In this document: positions 25,290 to 34,510 of the stretch, piece after piece | How positions within the stretch are numbered: the first letter of the stretch is position 1 | Layout of the letters: every line of letters starts with the position of its first letter | Source of the DNA: Stutzerimonas stutzeri | GTDB taxonomy: Bacteria; Pseudomonadota; Gammaproteobacteria; Pseudomonadales; Pseudomonadaceae | Direction of reading: 5' to 3' | Assembly (NCBI RefSeq): GCF_002909485.1 | Contig: NZ_PPXG01000002.1 | Location: 62,001 to 126,000, forward strand | DNA length: 64,000 nt | Program-made: the position numbers and the translations under genes | Notes under the pieces: generated by a model | What the model was told of the DNA's origin: nothing | What the model saw: the letters and a program-made list of their open reading frames with translations, nothing else | Database searches by the model: none

Positions 25290-28200
25290 ATGTCTCTGGC
25301 CGAGATCCGTCTGGACGACAAGTACCGGCTTGCAACCGGTCATCTGTATCTCACCGGCACCCAGGCGCTGACCCGCTTGCCGATGCTGCAGCATCAGCGT
25401 GATCAGGCCCGTGGTTTGAATACCGGTGGCTTCATCTCCGGCTATCGCGGCTCGCCACTCGGCGGGCTGGACAAGAGCCTCTGGGAAGCCCGCGACTACC
25501 TCAAGCAACACGCCATCCACTTCCAGCCCGGCGTCAACGAAGAGTTGGCCGCTACCGCGGTGTGGGGCAGCCAGCAGACCAACCTGTTCCCCGGTGCCAA
25601 GTACGACGGCGTATTCGCCATGTGGTACGGCAAGGGCCCGGGCGTCGACCGCGCCGGTGATGTGTTCAAACATGCCAATGCGGCTGGGGTCTCGCCTCAT
25701 GGCGGCGTGCTGCTGCTGGCGGGTGACGACCATGGCTGCAAGTCCTCGACGCTGCCGCACCAGAGCGAGCATGCCTTCATCGCCGCCTCGATCCCGGTGT
25801 TGAACCCGGCCAACGTCCAGGAAATCCTCGACTACGGCATCATCGGCTGGGAGCTGTCGCGCTACTCCGGTTGCTGGGTGGCGCTGAAGACCATCGCCGA
25901 GAACGTCGACTCTTCCGCCGTGGTGGAAGTTGATCCGCTGCGCATGCAGACACGTATTCCGGACGATTTCGAACTGCCCGAAGACGGTGTGCACATCCGC
26001 TGGCCGGACCCGCCACTGGTCCAGGAAAAACGCCTCAACCTGTACAAGATCTACGCCGCCCGCGCCTTCGCCCGCGCCAACAACCTCAACCGGGTGATGC
26101 TCGATTCGCCGAATCCGCGACTTGGCATCATCACGACCGGCAAGTCCTATCTCGACGTGCGTCAGGCGCTGGATGACCTGGGCCTGGACGAAGCGCTGTG
26201 TGCCTCGGTCGGCCTGCGCGTGCTCAAGGTCGGCATGAGTTGGCCGCTGGAGCCGGTCTCGGTGCACGAGTTCGCCCAGGGGCTAGATGAGATTCTGGTG
26301 GTCGAGGAGAAGCGCAGCATCATCGAGGACCAGCTCACCGGGCAGCTCTACAACTGGCCCGTCAGCAAGCGTCCGCGGGTGGTCGGCGAGTTCGACGAGC
26401 AGGGCAACTCGCTGCTGCCGAACCTCTCCGAGCTGACCCCGGCGATGATCGCCCGGGTGATCGCCAAGCGCCTCGCGCCGATCTACACCAGCGACAGCAT
26501 CCAGGCGCGGCTGGCCTTCCTAGCCGCCAAGGAAAAGGCCCTGGCCGCGCGCAGCTACAGCACCGTGCGCACGCCGCACTACTGCTCCGGCTGCCCGCAC
26601 AACACCTCCACCAAGGTGCCCGAGGGCAGCCGCGCCTCGGCCGGTATCGGCTGTCACTACATGGTGCAGTGGATGGACCGGCGCACCGAGACCTTCACCC
26701 AGATGGGCGGCGAGGGCGTCAACTGGATCGGCCAGGCGCCGTTCACCGACACCCCGCACATGTTCCAGAATCTGGGTGACGGCACCTATTTCCACTCCGG
26801 CAGCCTGGCTGTTCGCGCCGCCGTCGCAGCAGGTGTCAACGTCACGTACAAGATTCTCTACAACGATGCCGTGGCCATGACTGGCGGCCAGCCCATCGAC
26901 GGCGAGTTGCGCGTCGATCAGCTCAGCCGGCAGATCTTCCACGAGGGCGTCAAGCGCATCGCCCTGGTCAGCGACGAGCCGGACAAGTACCCGACCCGCG
27001 ACAGCTTCGCGCCGATCACCAGCTTCCACCACCGCCGCGAACTGGATGCGGTGCAGCGCGAGCTGCGCGAGTTCAAGGGCGTCTCGGTGATCATCTATGA
27101 CCAGACCTGTGCCACCGAGAAACGTCGTCGGCGCAAGCGCGGCAAGATGGAAGATCCGGCCAAGCGCGCCTTCATCAACCCGGCGGTGTGCGAGGGTTGC
27201 GGCGACTGCGGCGAGAAGTCCAACTGTCTGGCGGTGCTGCCGCTGGAAACCGAACTGGGCCGCAAGCGCGAGATCGACCAGAACGCCTGCAACAAGGACT
27301 TCTCCTGCGTCGAGGGCTTCTGCCCGAGCTTCGTCACCGTGCATGGCGGCGGGCTGCGCAAGCCGGAAGCGGTGGCCGGTGGTATCGAGGCGGCGACATT
27401 GCCCGAGCCGCAGCATCCGTCGCTGGAGCGGCCGTGGAATGTGCTGATTCCTGGCGTCGGTGGCAGTGGTGTGACCACCATTGGCGCGCTGCTCGGCATG
27501 GCCGCGCATTTGGAAGGCAAGGGCTGCACGGTGCTCGACCAGGCCGGCCTGGCGCAGAAGTTCGGCCCGGTGACCACCCACGTGCGCATCGCCGCTAAGC
27601 AGAGCGACATCTACGCGGTGCGTATTGCCGCCGGTGAAGCCGACCTGCTGCTGGGCTGCGACCTGATCGTCGCGGCGGGCGATGAATCGCTGACCCGCCT
27701 GAACGAGCAGATCAGCAACGCCGTGGTGAACAGCCACGAATCGGCCACCGCCGAATTCACCCGCAACCCCGATGCCCAGGTGCCCGGCGCTGCCATGCGC
27801 CAGGCTATCAGCGATGCGGTCGGCGCCGAGAAGACCCACTTCGTCGACGCCACCCGCCTGGCCACGCGACTGCTCGGCGATAGCATCGCCACCAACCTGT
27901 TCCTGCTCGGCTTCGCCTATCAGCAGGGGCTGCTGCCGATCAGCGCCGAGGCCATCGAGAAGGCCATCGAGCTCAATGGCGTTGCCGCCAAGCTGAATCT
28001 GCAGGCCTTCCGCTGGGGCCGCCGCGCCGTGCTCGAACGCGAAGCGGTGGAAGGGCTGGCGCGCCCAGTCGAGGTCGCCGAACCAATCTGTAAAACCCTG
28101 GAAGAGATCGTCGACTGGCGCGTGGATTTCCTCACCCGCTACCAGGGCGCCGGGCTGGCGCGCCGCTATCGCCAGCTGGTCGAGCGCGTGCGCGGCGCCG

Positions 28201-28760
28201 ATAGCGCCGATGATCTGGCGCTGTCCAAGGCCGTCGCGCGCTACTACTTCAAGCTCCTGGCCTACAAGGACGAGTACGAGGTGGCGCGCCTCTACAGCGA
28301 GCCGGAATTCCGCCAGCAGCTCGAGGCGCAGTTCGAGGGCGATTACAAGCTGCAGTTCCACCTCGCCCCGGCCTGGCTGGCCAAGCGTGACCCCGTCACC
28401 GGCGAGCCGCGCAAGCGCGAGCTGGGGCCGTGGGTGCTGAACGTGTTTGGCGTGCTGGCCAAGTTCCGCTTCCTGCGTGGCACGCCGCTCGATCCGTTCG
28501 GCTATGGCCACGACCGCCGCGTCGAACGCCAGTTGATCAGCGAGTACGAGAAGACCGTGGATGAGCTGCTGGCCCAGCTCAAGCCGACCAACTACCGCAC
28601 CGCCGTGGCCATCGCCGCGCTGCCGGAACAGATCCGCGGCTACGGCCCGGTGAAGGAGCGCTCCATCGCCAAGGCCCGCCAGCAGGAGAAGTTGCTGCGC
28701 GAGCAGCTGGCCAAGGGCGACGAGGTGCAGAGCGTGCGGCTGTTCCAGCCGGCGGCGTGA
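25290..28760 (+). CDS. Fused indolepyruvate ferredoxin oxidoreductase (IorA-IorB type)
   Basis: This 1156-residue enzyme oxidatively decarboxylates aryl or branched 2-oxo acids, made by transamination of Phe, Tyr, Trp or Leu, to acyl-CoA using TPP and a ferredoxin. The N-terminal part is the pyrimidine-binding domain (GFISGYRGSPLGGLD). The TPP-pyrophosphate domain has MGGEGVNWIG and ILYNDAVAMTGGQP. A cysteine-rich segment near 630-680 (CEGCGDCGEKSNC) could bind Fe-S. The C-terminal gamma domain begins GVGGSGVTTIGALLGMAA. Fusion of the subunits is normal in proteobacteria. It faces the Lrp gene and precedes an amino-acid dehydrogenase. Confidence 0.9.
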   Translation: MSLAEIRLDDKYRLATGHLYLTGTQALTRLPMLQHQRDQARGLNTGGFISGYRGSPLGGLDKSLWEARDYLKQHAIHFQPGVNEELAATAVWGSQQTNLFPGAKYDGVFAMWYGKGPGVDRAGDVFKHANAAGVSPHGGVLLLAGDDHGCKSSTLPHQSEHAFIAASIPVLNPANVQEILDYGIIGWELSRYSGCWVALKTIAENVDSSAVVEVDPLRMQTRIPDDFELPEDGVHIRWPDPPLVQEKRLNLYKIYAARAFARANNLNRVMLDSPNPRLGIITTGKSYLDVRQALDDLGLDEALCASVGLRVLKVGMSWPLEPVSVHEFAQGLDEILVVEEKRSIIEDQLTGQLYNWPVSKRPRVVGEFDEQGNSLLPNLSELTPAMIARVIAKRLAPIYTSDSIQARLAFLAAKEKALAARSYSTVRTPHYCSGCPHNTSTKVPEGSRASAGIGCHYMVQWMDRRTETFTQMGGEGVNWIGQAPFTDTPHMFQNLGDGTYFHSGSLAVRAAVAAGVNVTYKILYNDAVAMTGGQPIDGELRVDQLSRQIFHEGVKRIALVSDEPDKYPTRDSFAPITSFHHRRELDAVQRELREFKGVSVIIYDQTCATEKRRRRKRGKMEDPAKRAFINPAVCEGCGDCGEKSNCLAVLPLETELGRKREIDQNACNKDFSCVEGFCPSFVTVHGGGLRKPEAVAGGIEAATLPEPQHPSLERPWNVLIPGVGGSGVTTIGALLGMAAHLEGKGCTVLDQAGLAQKFGPVTTHVRIAAKQSDIYAVRIAAGEADLLLGCDLIVAAGDESLTRLNEQISNAVVNSHESATAEFTRNPDAQVPGAAMRQAISDAVGAEKTHFVDATRLATRLLGDSIATNLFLLGFAYQQGLLPISAEAIEKAIELNGVAAKLNLQAFRWGRRAVLEREAVEGLARPVEVAEPICKTLEEIVDWRVDFLTRYQGAGLARRYRQLVERVRGADSADDLALSKAVARYYFKLLAYKDEYEVARLYSEPEFRQQLEAQFEGDYKLQFHLAPAWLAKRDPVTGEPRKRELGPWVLNVFGVLAKFRFLRGTPLDPFGYGHDRRVERQLISEYEKTVDELLAQLKPTNYRTAVAIAALPEQIRGYGPVKERSIAKARQQEKLLREQLAKGDEVQSVRLFQPAA

Positions 28761-28796
28761 TGAGACGTCCGCTGGTGGATTGGCCTCGGGCAGCCC

Positions 28797-28962
28797 TGCG
28801 GCCTGCAGTCGCCGCGGGGGCGCGCCTCCCACAGGCTTCGGTATGTGCCGGCCACTTTTGTGAGAGGCCCTCCCTCGCAGTCGCCGCGAGGTCGCGCCTC
28901 CTACAGGGCTCGGTGTGCACCGGCCGCTTTTGCGGGAGGCCCGCCCTCGGGGCGATGCTTTC
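28797..28962. repeat. REPIN-like repeat, third locus
   Basis: Two degenerate heads and tails of the family seen at 5.95 and 23.7 kb lie here, including CGGGGGCGCGCCTCCCACAG, CGAGGTCGCGCCTCCTACAG and GGGAGGCCCGCCCTCGGGGC, with CGGCCACTTTTGTG and CGGCCGCTTTTGCG linkers. This fills most of the 273-base space between the oxidoreductase and the dehydrogenase gene. Confidence 0.75.
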
Positions 28963-29008
28963 CGCCAGAACCGTTTTCAGACGGGCCCGACAGCAAGGCC
29001 CCGAATCC

Positions 29009-29016
29009 AATAACAA
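29009..29016 (+). promoter_or_regulatory. Crc/Hfq (AANAANAA) motif before the amino-acid dehydrogenase
   Basis: AATAACAA lies just upstream of AGAGG, 17 bases before the ATG, matching the pattern of the flanking catabolic genes. Confidence 0.5.
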
Positions 29017-29033
29017 TGAAAGAGGTAACCCAA

Positions 29034-30128
29034 ATGTCCGTCTTCGCTCACCCCGACTTCGATCGCCACGAACAGGTGGTTTTCTGCCATGACCAGGCGT
29101 CGGGTCTGAAAGCCATCATCGCCATCCACGACACGCGCCTCGGTCCGGCGCTGGGTGGCTGCCGGGTGTTCCCCTACGCCAATGACGATGACGCCCTGCG
29201 CGATGTGCTGCGCCTGTCGCGCGGGATGACGCTGAAATCCTCGCTGGCCGGGCTCAAGCTCGGCGGCGGCAAGGCGGTGATCATCGGCGATCCGCATACC
29301 GGCAAGAGCCAGGCGCTGCTGCACGCCATGGGCGACTTCGTCGACAGCCTCGGCGGCCGTTACATCACCGCCGCCGACTCCGGCACCGGAGATGCCGAAA
29401 TGCAGGCCTTCGCCCAGCGCACCCGTCATGTCGTCGGCGCCACGCCACGCACCACCCTGGATGGCAGCATCGCCAGCGGTGACCCGTCGCCATCCACGGC
29501 CTACGGCGTGTTCGTCGGCCTCAAGGAAGCGGTGCGCCAGCGCCTCGGCCGCGATGACCTGGCCGGGCTGAAGGTGGCGATCCAGGGTGTCGGCCATGTC
29601 GGCCTGGGACTGGCGCGGCACCTCAAGGCAGCCGGTGCCGAACTCTGGGTGGCGGACATCTTCGACGCCAACGTCAAGCAGGCGATGGATGAACTGGGCG
29701 CCAATGTGGTCCGTCCACAGGACATTTACGGCCTGGACGTGGACGTTTTCGCGCCCTGCGCCATGGGCGGCATTCTCAGCGAGCAGACCCTGGAAGTGCT
29801 GCGTGCGCCGGTGATCGCCGGCGCGGCGAACAACCAGCTGGCCACCGCGGAGATCGGCGTCGAACTGCAGCGGCGCAACCAGCTGTATGCGCCGGACTAC
29901 GCGATCAACGCCGGCGGCATCATCGACGTCTACTACCAGCGCACCGGCGGCAGCGCCGCGCAGATCGACGCCCATGTAAAAGCCATCGGCGAGACGCTGG
30001 GCGAGATATTCGCCCGCTCCGCCGCCAGCGGCGAGCCGACCTCGGTGATAGCCGATCGCCTTGCGTTGGAGCGCTTGCACGCTGGTGGCGTACCGCAGGC
30101 CGAGGCACTCAAGCGCCAGGCTTCGTGA
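29034..30128 (+). CDS. Leu/Val/Phe-type amino acid dehydrogenase
   Basis: This 364-residue Glu/Leu/Phe/Val dehydrogenase has the catalytic region LGGCRVFPY and [17 protein letters not shown], where GGGK holds the active lysine. Its Rossmann domain has [13 protein letters not shown]. It interconverts a branched or aromatic amino acid and its 2-oxo acid with NAD. Being next to a 2-oxo-acid ferredoxin oxidoreductase, it likely supplies that enzyme's substrate. Whether Leu or Phe is preferred cannot be decided by eye. I start at 29034 ([15 protein letters not shown]), with AGAGG upstream; the earlier frame lies in repeats. Confidence 0.88.
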   Translation: MSVFAHPDFDRHEQVVFCHDQASGLKAIIAIHDTRLGPALGGCRVFPYANDDDALRDVLRLSRGMTLKSSLAGLKLGGGKAVIIGDPHTGKSQALLHAMGDFVDSLGGRYITAADSGTGDAEMQAFAQRTRHVVGATPRTTLDGSIASGDPSPSTAYGVFVGLKEAVRQRLGRDDLAGLKVAIQGVGHVGLGLARHLKAAGAELWVADIFDANVKQAMDELGANVVRPQDIYGLDVDVFAPCAMGGILSEQTLEVLRAPVIAGAANNQLATAEIGVELQRRNQLYAPDYAINAGGIIDVYYQRTGGSAAQIDAHVKAIGETLGEIFARSAASGEPTSVIADRLALERLHAGGVPQAEALKRQAS

Positions 30129-30235
30129 GTAATCCAGACCGGCCGCCTGAGCGTGCCGGCCTTCACTGAGCGAGACGGCGGGCGGCGATCGCCAGCGCCG
30201 TGCCCGCTCCGTTCGTTCGCTTTATCCCTGACAAA

Positions 30236-30243
30236 AACAACAA
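30236..30243 (+). promoter_or_regulatory. Crc/Hfq (AANAANAA) motif before first NSS transporter
   Basis: AACAACAA, embedded in AAAAACAACAAGCAGGAA, overlaps the approach to the SD and lies 13 bases before the ATG. Confidence 0.6.
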
Positions 30244-30256
30244 GCAGGAATCCGCA

Positions 30257-31666
30257 ATGACCGATAAAAGCAGCCTCGCGGCCGGCGCCCTCGCTGGCGC
30301 CCGCGCACGTATCCAAGACAACGCCAGCCGAGGCCTGTGGTCCTCTCGCTGGGTGTTCTTCCTCGCCGCCACCGGCTCGGCGGTGGGCCTGGGCAACATC
30401 TGGAAATTCCCTTACGTGACCGGGCAGAACGGCGGCGGCGCCTTCGTTCTGGTCTATCTCGCCTGCATCCTCTTGATCGGCATTCCGCTGCTGATGACCG
30501 AAGTGATGATTGGCCGTCGCGGTCGGGCGAATCCTGATGGCGCCGTGGCCCGGCTGGCTCGCGAAGCCGGCGCCAGTTCGCGCTGGCGCGTGGTCGGCTG
30601 GCTCGGCGGGCTGACCGGCTTTCTCATTCTGAGTTTCTATCTGGTGGTGGCTGGCTGGGCGCTGGCCTATGTGCCGGCGACTTTCAGCGGCGGTTTCACC
30701 GGGGTCAGCGGTGAGGCCAGTGGCGAGCTGTTCGGCGCGCTGCTGGCGGACCCGCTGCGCCTGGTGGTTTGCGCCACGCTGGTGCTGGCCGCGACCATGC
30801 TGATCGTCGGTTTCGGCGTGCGCGGTGGGCTGGAGCGTTCGCTGCGCTTTCTGATGCCCGGACTATTCGTGCTGATGCTGGTGCTGGTTGTTTATGCCGC
30901 CATCGAAGGCGAATTCGCCCAGGCGCTGCAGTTTCTCTTCGTGCCGGACTTCTCCGCGCTGACTGCGCAGAGCGTGCTGGTCGCCCTTGGCCATGCCTTC
31001 TTCACCCTGAGCCTCGGTTGCGGCGCGATGATGGTCTACGGCTCCTATCTGCCGGAAGGCACCTCGATCGCCAAGACCTCGATTCTGGTGGCGCTGGCCG
31101 ATACCGCGGTGGCGCTGCTGGCCGGCCTGGCGATCTTCCCGCTGGTGTTCGGCAACGGCCTGGAGCCAGGGGCCGGGCCGGGACTGATCTTCGTCACCCT
31201 GCCGATCGCCTTCGGCCAGATGCCACTGGGGCAGGTCGTGGGCGGGCTGTTCTTCGTGATGCTGGTGATCGCCGCGCTGACCTCGGCCATCTCGCTCTCC
31301 GAGCCGAGCATCGCGTGGCTCACCGAGCGCTTCGGCATCAGCCGGACCAAGGCGGTGCTGGGCAGCGGTCTGGTGCTCTGGCTGCTGAGCCTGGGCAGCG
31401 TGTTCTCCTTCAACCACTGGGCGGACTACCAGCTGTTCGGCAAGACCTTCTTCGACACCCTGGACTACCTCACCACCAATTGGCTGATGCCGCTGGGCGG
31501 GCTGGGCACGGTGCTGTTCACCGGCTGGGTGCTGCAGCGTCACGTGGTCAGCGAGGCCATCGGCATTCGCAACGCCGGGCTGTTCCAGGCTTGGTGGAAC
31601 CTGCTGCGCTACGGCACGCCGGTGGCCATCGTGCTGGTATTCCTCAACCTGCTCGGGCTGATCTAG
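30257..31666 (+). CDS. Sodium-dependent amino acid transporter (NSS/SNF family)
   Basis: The 469-residue inner-membrane protein starts transmembrane helix 1 with WVFFLAATGSAVGLGNIWKF, the Na+/substrate-binding signature of LeuT-like symporters. The next conserved phrase is PYVTGQNGGGAFVLVYLACI. About 11 to 12 helices follow. Members import amino acids such as Leu, Tyr or Trp with Na+. Its place between the dehydrogenase and hpd suggests aromatic or branched substrates. A paralogue lies at 36225. The ATG at 30257 follows CAGGAA by 7 bases. Confidence 0.88.
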   Translation: MTDKSSLAAGALAGARARIQDNASRGLWSSRWVFFLAATGSAVGLGNIWKFPYVTGQNGGGAFVLVYLACILLIGIPLLMTEVMIGRRGRANPDGAVARLAREAGASSRWRVVGWLGGLTGFLILSFYLVVAGWALAYVPATFSGGFTGVSGEASGELFGALLADPLRLVVCATLVLAATMLIVGFGVRGGLERSLRFLMPGLFVLMLVLVVYAAIEGEFAQALQFLFVPDFSALTAQSVLVALGHAFFTLSLGCGAMMVYGSYLPEGTSIAKTSILVALADTAVALLAGLAIFPLVFGNGLEPGAGPGLIFVTLPIAFGQMPLGQVVGGLFFVMLVIAALTSAISLSEPSIAWLTERFGISRTKAVLGSGLVLWLLSLGSVFSFNHWADYQLFGKTFFDTLDYLTTNWLMPLGGLGTVLFTGWVLQRHVVSEAIGIRNAGLFQAWWNLLRYGTPVAIVLVFLNLLGLI

Positions 31667-31697
31667 CGCGACCACGGTTGTCCGTGCAGAACGCGTC

Positions 31698-31716
31698 GGT
31701 GGGCTGAAAGCCCACC
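31698..31716. repeat. GGTGGGCT / AGCCCACC hairpin
   Basis: A perfect 8-bp stem with a GAA loop follows the NSS transporter stop. A second copy with a T run lies about 100 bases further. It is likely an intergenic palindrome that can stop transcription. Confidence 0.6.
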
Positions 31717-31800
31717 CCGCAAGAATGCTGCGGGCTTCTCAGGAAGTCCTTTTGGTGGGCTCAGGTCCATCCCATCGAAGGCCGACACAGGCCTTGGTGG

Positions 31801-31824
31801 GGTGGGCTTCAGCCCACCTTTTTT
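31801..31824 (+). terminator. Rho-independent terminator after first NSS transporter
   Basis: GGTGGGCT, a two-base turn, AGCCCACC and then six T residues form a clear intrinsic terminator. It separates the transporter unit from the hpd unit within the 412-base intergenic stretch, whose remaining right half holds the PhhR-like boxes and the hpd leader. Confidence 0.85.
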
Positions 31825-31876
31825 ATGCGCGACGCCATGCACGGGATGATATGTGCGGCAGGTTGTCGCACCGCTC

Positions 31877-31894
31877 TGTCAGCTTTTCGTTACG
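31877..31894 (+). promoter_or_regulatory. TyrR/PhhR-like box 1 upstream of hpd
   Basis: TGTCA-GCTTTTCG-TTACG has the 5-8-5 layout of the TyrR/PhhR box TGTAA-N8-TTACA with two mismatches. It is an inverted near-copy of box 2, 60 bases away centre to centre. Confidence 0.5.
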
Positions 31895-31936
31895 CCTGGC
31901 AAGCCGCCGGGCCAGGCTTTTCAGCAAAAAAGGCGC

Positions 31937-31954
31937 TGTAAGGAAAACCTGACA
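31937..31954 (+). promoter_or_regulatory. TyrR/PhhR-like box 2 upstream of hpd
   Basis: TGTAA-GGAAAACC-TGACA matches TGTAA-N8-TTACA with one mismatch. PhhR activates homogentisate-pathway genes in Pseudomonas in response to Phe or Tyr (established for P. putida), so this site suggests the same control here. Confidence 0.6.
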
Positions 31955-32058
31955 GCGGGGATGGCACCTGCCGCTTTCCGTGCCCGTAAACAGCATTGTT
32001 CGCCGCCCTGGCCTGGGGTGTGATGGGGCCAGCCAAGCCGTGCAACGGCCGTCCTCAC

Positions 32059-32066
32059 AACAATAA
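32059..32066 (+). promoter_or_regulatory. Crc/Hfq (AANAANAA) motif before hpd
   Basis: AACAATAA lies directly before the AGGAGG ribosome-binding site, 12 bases from the ATG. Confidence 0.6.
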
Positions 32067-32078
32067 TCAGGAGGCGAT

Positions 32079-33164
32079 ATGAACGCCGTGAACAAGATTG
32101 AACAGCACAACCCCATCGGCACCGACGGCTTCGAGTTCGTCGAATTCACCGCGCCGAATGCCGAGGGTATCGAACAGCTGCGTACGCTGTTCACCCAGAT
32201 GGGCTTTACCGAAACCGCCAAGCACCGCTCCAAGGAGGTCTGGCTGTTTCAGCAGCACGACATCAACATCGTGCTCAACGGCAGCCCCACCGGACATGTG
32301 CGCGCCTTCGGCGAGAAGCACGGCCCGAGCGCCTGCGCCATGGCCTTCCGGGTGAAGAATGCCGCGCAGGCCGCCGCCTACGTCGAATCCCAGGGCGCCA
32401 AGCTGGTCGGCAGCCACGCCAACTTCGGCGAGCTGAACATCCCCTGCGTCGAAGGCATCGGCGGCTCGCTGCTGTATCTCGTTGACCGCTACGGTGACAA
32501 GAGTATCTACGACGTCGACTTCGAGTACATCGAAGGGCGCACGCCGAATGACAACGCCGTCGGCCTGATGTGCATCGACCACCTGACCCACAACGTCATG
32601 CGTGGGCAGATGGATGTCTGGTCCGGTTTCTACGAGCGCATCGCCAACTTCCGCGAGATTCGCTACTTCGACATTGAGGGCAAGCTGACCGGCCTGTTCT
32701 CACGTGCCATGACCGCGCCCTGCGGCAAGATCCGCATCCCGATCAATGAGTCGGCCGACGACAAATCGCAGATCGAGGAATTCATCCGCGAATACCACGG
32801 CGAGGGCATCCAGCACATCGCGCTGTCCACCGACGACATCTACGAGACCGTGCGCCGCCTGCGTGCCAACGGCGTGGACTTCATGACCACACCGGGCACC
32901 TATTACGAGAAGGTCGATACGCGCGTTGCCGGCCACGGCGAGCCAACCGATGTGCTGCGCGAGCTGAACCTGCTGATCGACGGCGCGCCGGGGGATGACG
33001 GCATCCTCCTGCAGATCTTCACCAACACGGTGATCGGCCCGATCTTCTTCGAGATCATCCAGCGCAAAGGCAACCAGGGCTTCGGCGAAGGCAACTTCAA
33101 GGCACTGTTCGAATCCATCGAGGAAGACCAGCTGCGCCGCGGCGTGATCAAGGCGGACGAGTAA
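32079..33164 (+). CDS. hpd: 4-hydroxyphenylpyruvate dioxygenase
   Basis: Hpd converts 4-hydroxyphenylpyruvate, from Tyr, to homogentisate using Fe(II) and O2. The 361-residue protein has the iron ligands at His168 (CIDHLTHNV), His246 (IQHIALST) and Glu325 (FFEIIQRKG), matching the Pseudomonas enzyme in order and spacing. The family C-terminus with GFGEGNFKALFESIE is intact. It opens the hpd-hmgA-fahA-maiA series, which takes Tyr to fumarate and acetoacetate. Two PhhR-like boxes and a Crc motif precede it. A perfect AGGAGG fixes the start. Confidence 0.95.
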   Translation: MNAVNKIEQHNPIGTDGFEFVEFTAPNAEGIEQLRTLFTQMGFTETAKHRSKEVWLFQQHDINIVLNGSPTGHVRAFGEKHGPSACAMAFRVKNAAQAAAYVESQGAKLVGSHANFGELNIPCVEGIGGSLLYLVDRYGDKSIYDVDFEYIEGRTPNDNAVGLMCIDHLTHNVMRGQMDVWSGFYERIANFREIRYFDIEGKLTGLFSRAMTAPCGKIRIPINESADDKSQIEEFIREYHGEGIQHIALSTDDIYETVRRLRANGVDFMTTPGTYYEKVDTRVAGHGEPTDVLRELNLLIDGAPGDDGILLQIFTNTVIGPIFFEIIQRKGNQGFGEGNFKALFESIEEDQLRRGVIKADE

Positions 33165-33185
33165 GTTCAGCGCCGGGGTGGGGTT

Positions 33186-33315
33186 GCGTAGGGTGGATGT
33201 CGCGAAGCACATCCACGCGTATGGCGGGAACAACGGGCCCGCGTGGGGCCGACCCGGTTCAGCCGCGTGGAAGATGCTTCGCAGTCTTCCACCCTACGCG
33301 ACATCCACCCTACGC
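33186..33315. repeat. 130-bp palindromic intergenic repeat (GCGTAGGGTGGA family)
   Basis: GCGTAGGGTGGATGTCGCG (33186-33204) is perfectly complementary to 33297-33315, and a second hairpin (GTGGAAGA / TCTTCCAC) is nested inside. It occupies most of the space between hpd and hmgA and could attenuate or process the transcript. Confidence 0.8.
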
Positions 33316-33370
33316 ATCGGCACTCACCGCACCGCCATTCAGATCACGCGGTATCACGAAGGAGAGACAC

Positions 33371-34510
33371 ATGAGCCGTAAATGGATCAGTTTCCCCATC
33401 CGCGAGGGTGAGAGTTCGCGTCAGGCGCACTGCGATTTTCCGCAGGGCACCTACGAGCGCGAAATGGGCCGCGAAGGCTTTTTCGGCCCGGCTTCGCACC
33501 TGCATCACAAGCATCCGCCGACCGGCTGGATCGACTGGGAAGGCCCGCTGCGCCCGCACGCCTTCAACTTCAATCACATCCCCAGCGAAGGCGACTGCCC
33601 GCTGCAGGCGCCGCTGGCGCTGCACAACGCCGACGTCAAGTTGCGCCTGTGGAAGACCAACGGCGCCATGCGCCATCTGGTGCGCAACGGTGATGGTGAC
33701 GAACTGCTGTTCATCCACGAGGGCGCCGGGCATCTCTACTGCGACTTCGGGCACTTGGAATTTCGCGACGGCGACTACTTGATGATCCCGCGCGGCACCG
33801 CCTGGCGCATCGAGGCGACGCAGCCGGTGTTCATGCTCTTGATCGAGAACACCGACGGCGCCTACCAGCTGCCGGAAAAAGGCCTGGTCGGCCCCCACGC
33901 CATCTTCGACGCCGCGGTGCTCGACCATCCGCGCCTGGATGATGCCTTTCGCGCGCAGCAGGACGAGAACCCCTGGCAGATCCGCATCAAGCGGCGAGAC
34001 CAGATCACTACCGTGACTTACCCGTACAACCCGCTGGACGTGGTCGGCTGGCACGGCGACAACACCGCGGTACGGCTCAACTGGCGCGACATCCGCCCGC
34101 TGATGAGCCATCGTTATCACTTGCCGCCATCTGCTCACACCACCTTCGTCGCCAACGGTTTCGTGGTCTGCACCTTCACGCCGCGGCCGGTGGAATCCGA
34201 TCCGGGCGCGCTGAAGGTGCCGTTCTTCCACAACAACGACGACTACGACGAAGTGCTGTTCTACCACCGCGGCAACTTCTTCAGCCGCGACAACATCGAG
34301 CAGGGCATGGTGACCTTCCATCCCTGCGGCTTTCCCCACGGGCCGCATCCGAAGGCGCTGAAGAAGGCGCAGGACGACCCGGCGACCTTTGCCGACGAGG
34401 TGGCGGTGATGATCGATACCCGCCGCGCGCTGGAAGTCGGCGAAGCCGCCGCAGCCGTCGATGTTCCCGAATACGTCAACTCCTGGCGTGCGCCGGGCAA
34501 GGAATCCTGA
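33371..34510 (+). CDS. hmgA: Homogentisate 1,2-dioxygenase (short form)
   Basis: HmgA opens the homogentisate ring to maleylacetoacetate. The 379-residue protein is shorter than the roughly 430-residue canonical enzyme and belongs to an alternative bacterial branch, but keeps the cupin features HNNDDYDEVLFYHRGNF and TFHPCGFPHGPHPKA with their iron-binding His and Glu residues. AAGGAG upstream of the ATG at 33371 fixes the start. The stop overlaps the fahA start (TGATG), so the two are coupled. Function follows from family resemblance plus operon context. Confidence 0.9.
   Translation: MSRKWISFPIREGESSRQAHCDFPQGTYEREMGREGFFGPASHLHHKHPPTGWIDWEGPLRPHAFNFNHIPSEGDCPLQAPLALHNADVKLRLWKTNGAMRHLVRNGDGDELLFIHEGAGHLYCDFGHLEFRDGDYLMIPRGTAWRIEATQPVFMLLIENTDGAYQLPEKGLVGPHAIFDAAVLDHPRLDDAFRAQQDENPWQIRIKRRDQITTVTYPYNPLDVVGWHGDNTAVRLNWRDIRPLMSHRYHLPPSAHTTFVANGFVVCTFTPRPVESDPGALKVPFFHNNDDYDEVLFYHRGNFFSRDNIEQGMVTFHPCGFPHGPHPKALKKAQDDPATFADEVAVMIDTRRALEVGEAAAAVDVPEYVNSWRAPGKES

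Noticed and set aside
26520..28832. A 770-codon open frame opposite the ferredoxin oxidoreductase gene
   Set aside because: Antisense shadow: the translated sequence has no recognisable domain and lies fully over a well-conserved enzyme.
31955..32040. A sigma-54 promoter for hpd
   Set aside because: TGGCAC at 31962 has GC two bases too close, and another candidate (TGGGGCCAGCCAAGCC) departs from consensus in too many places.
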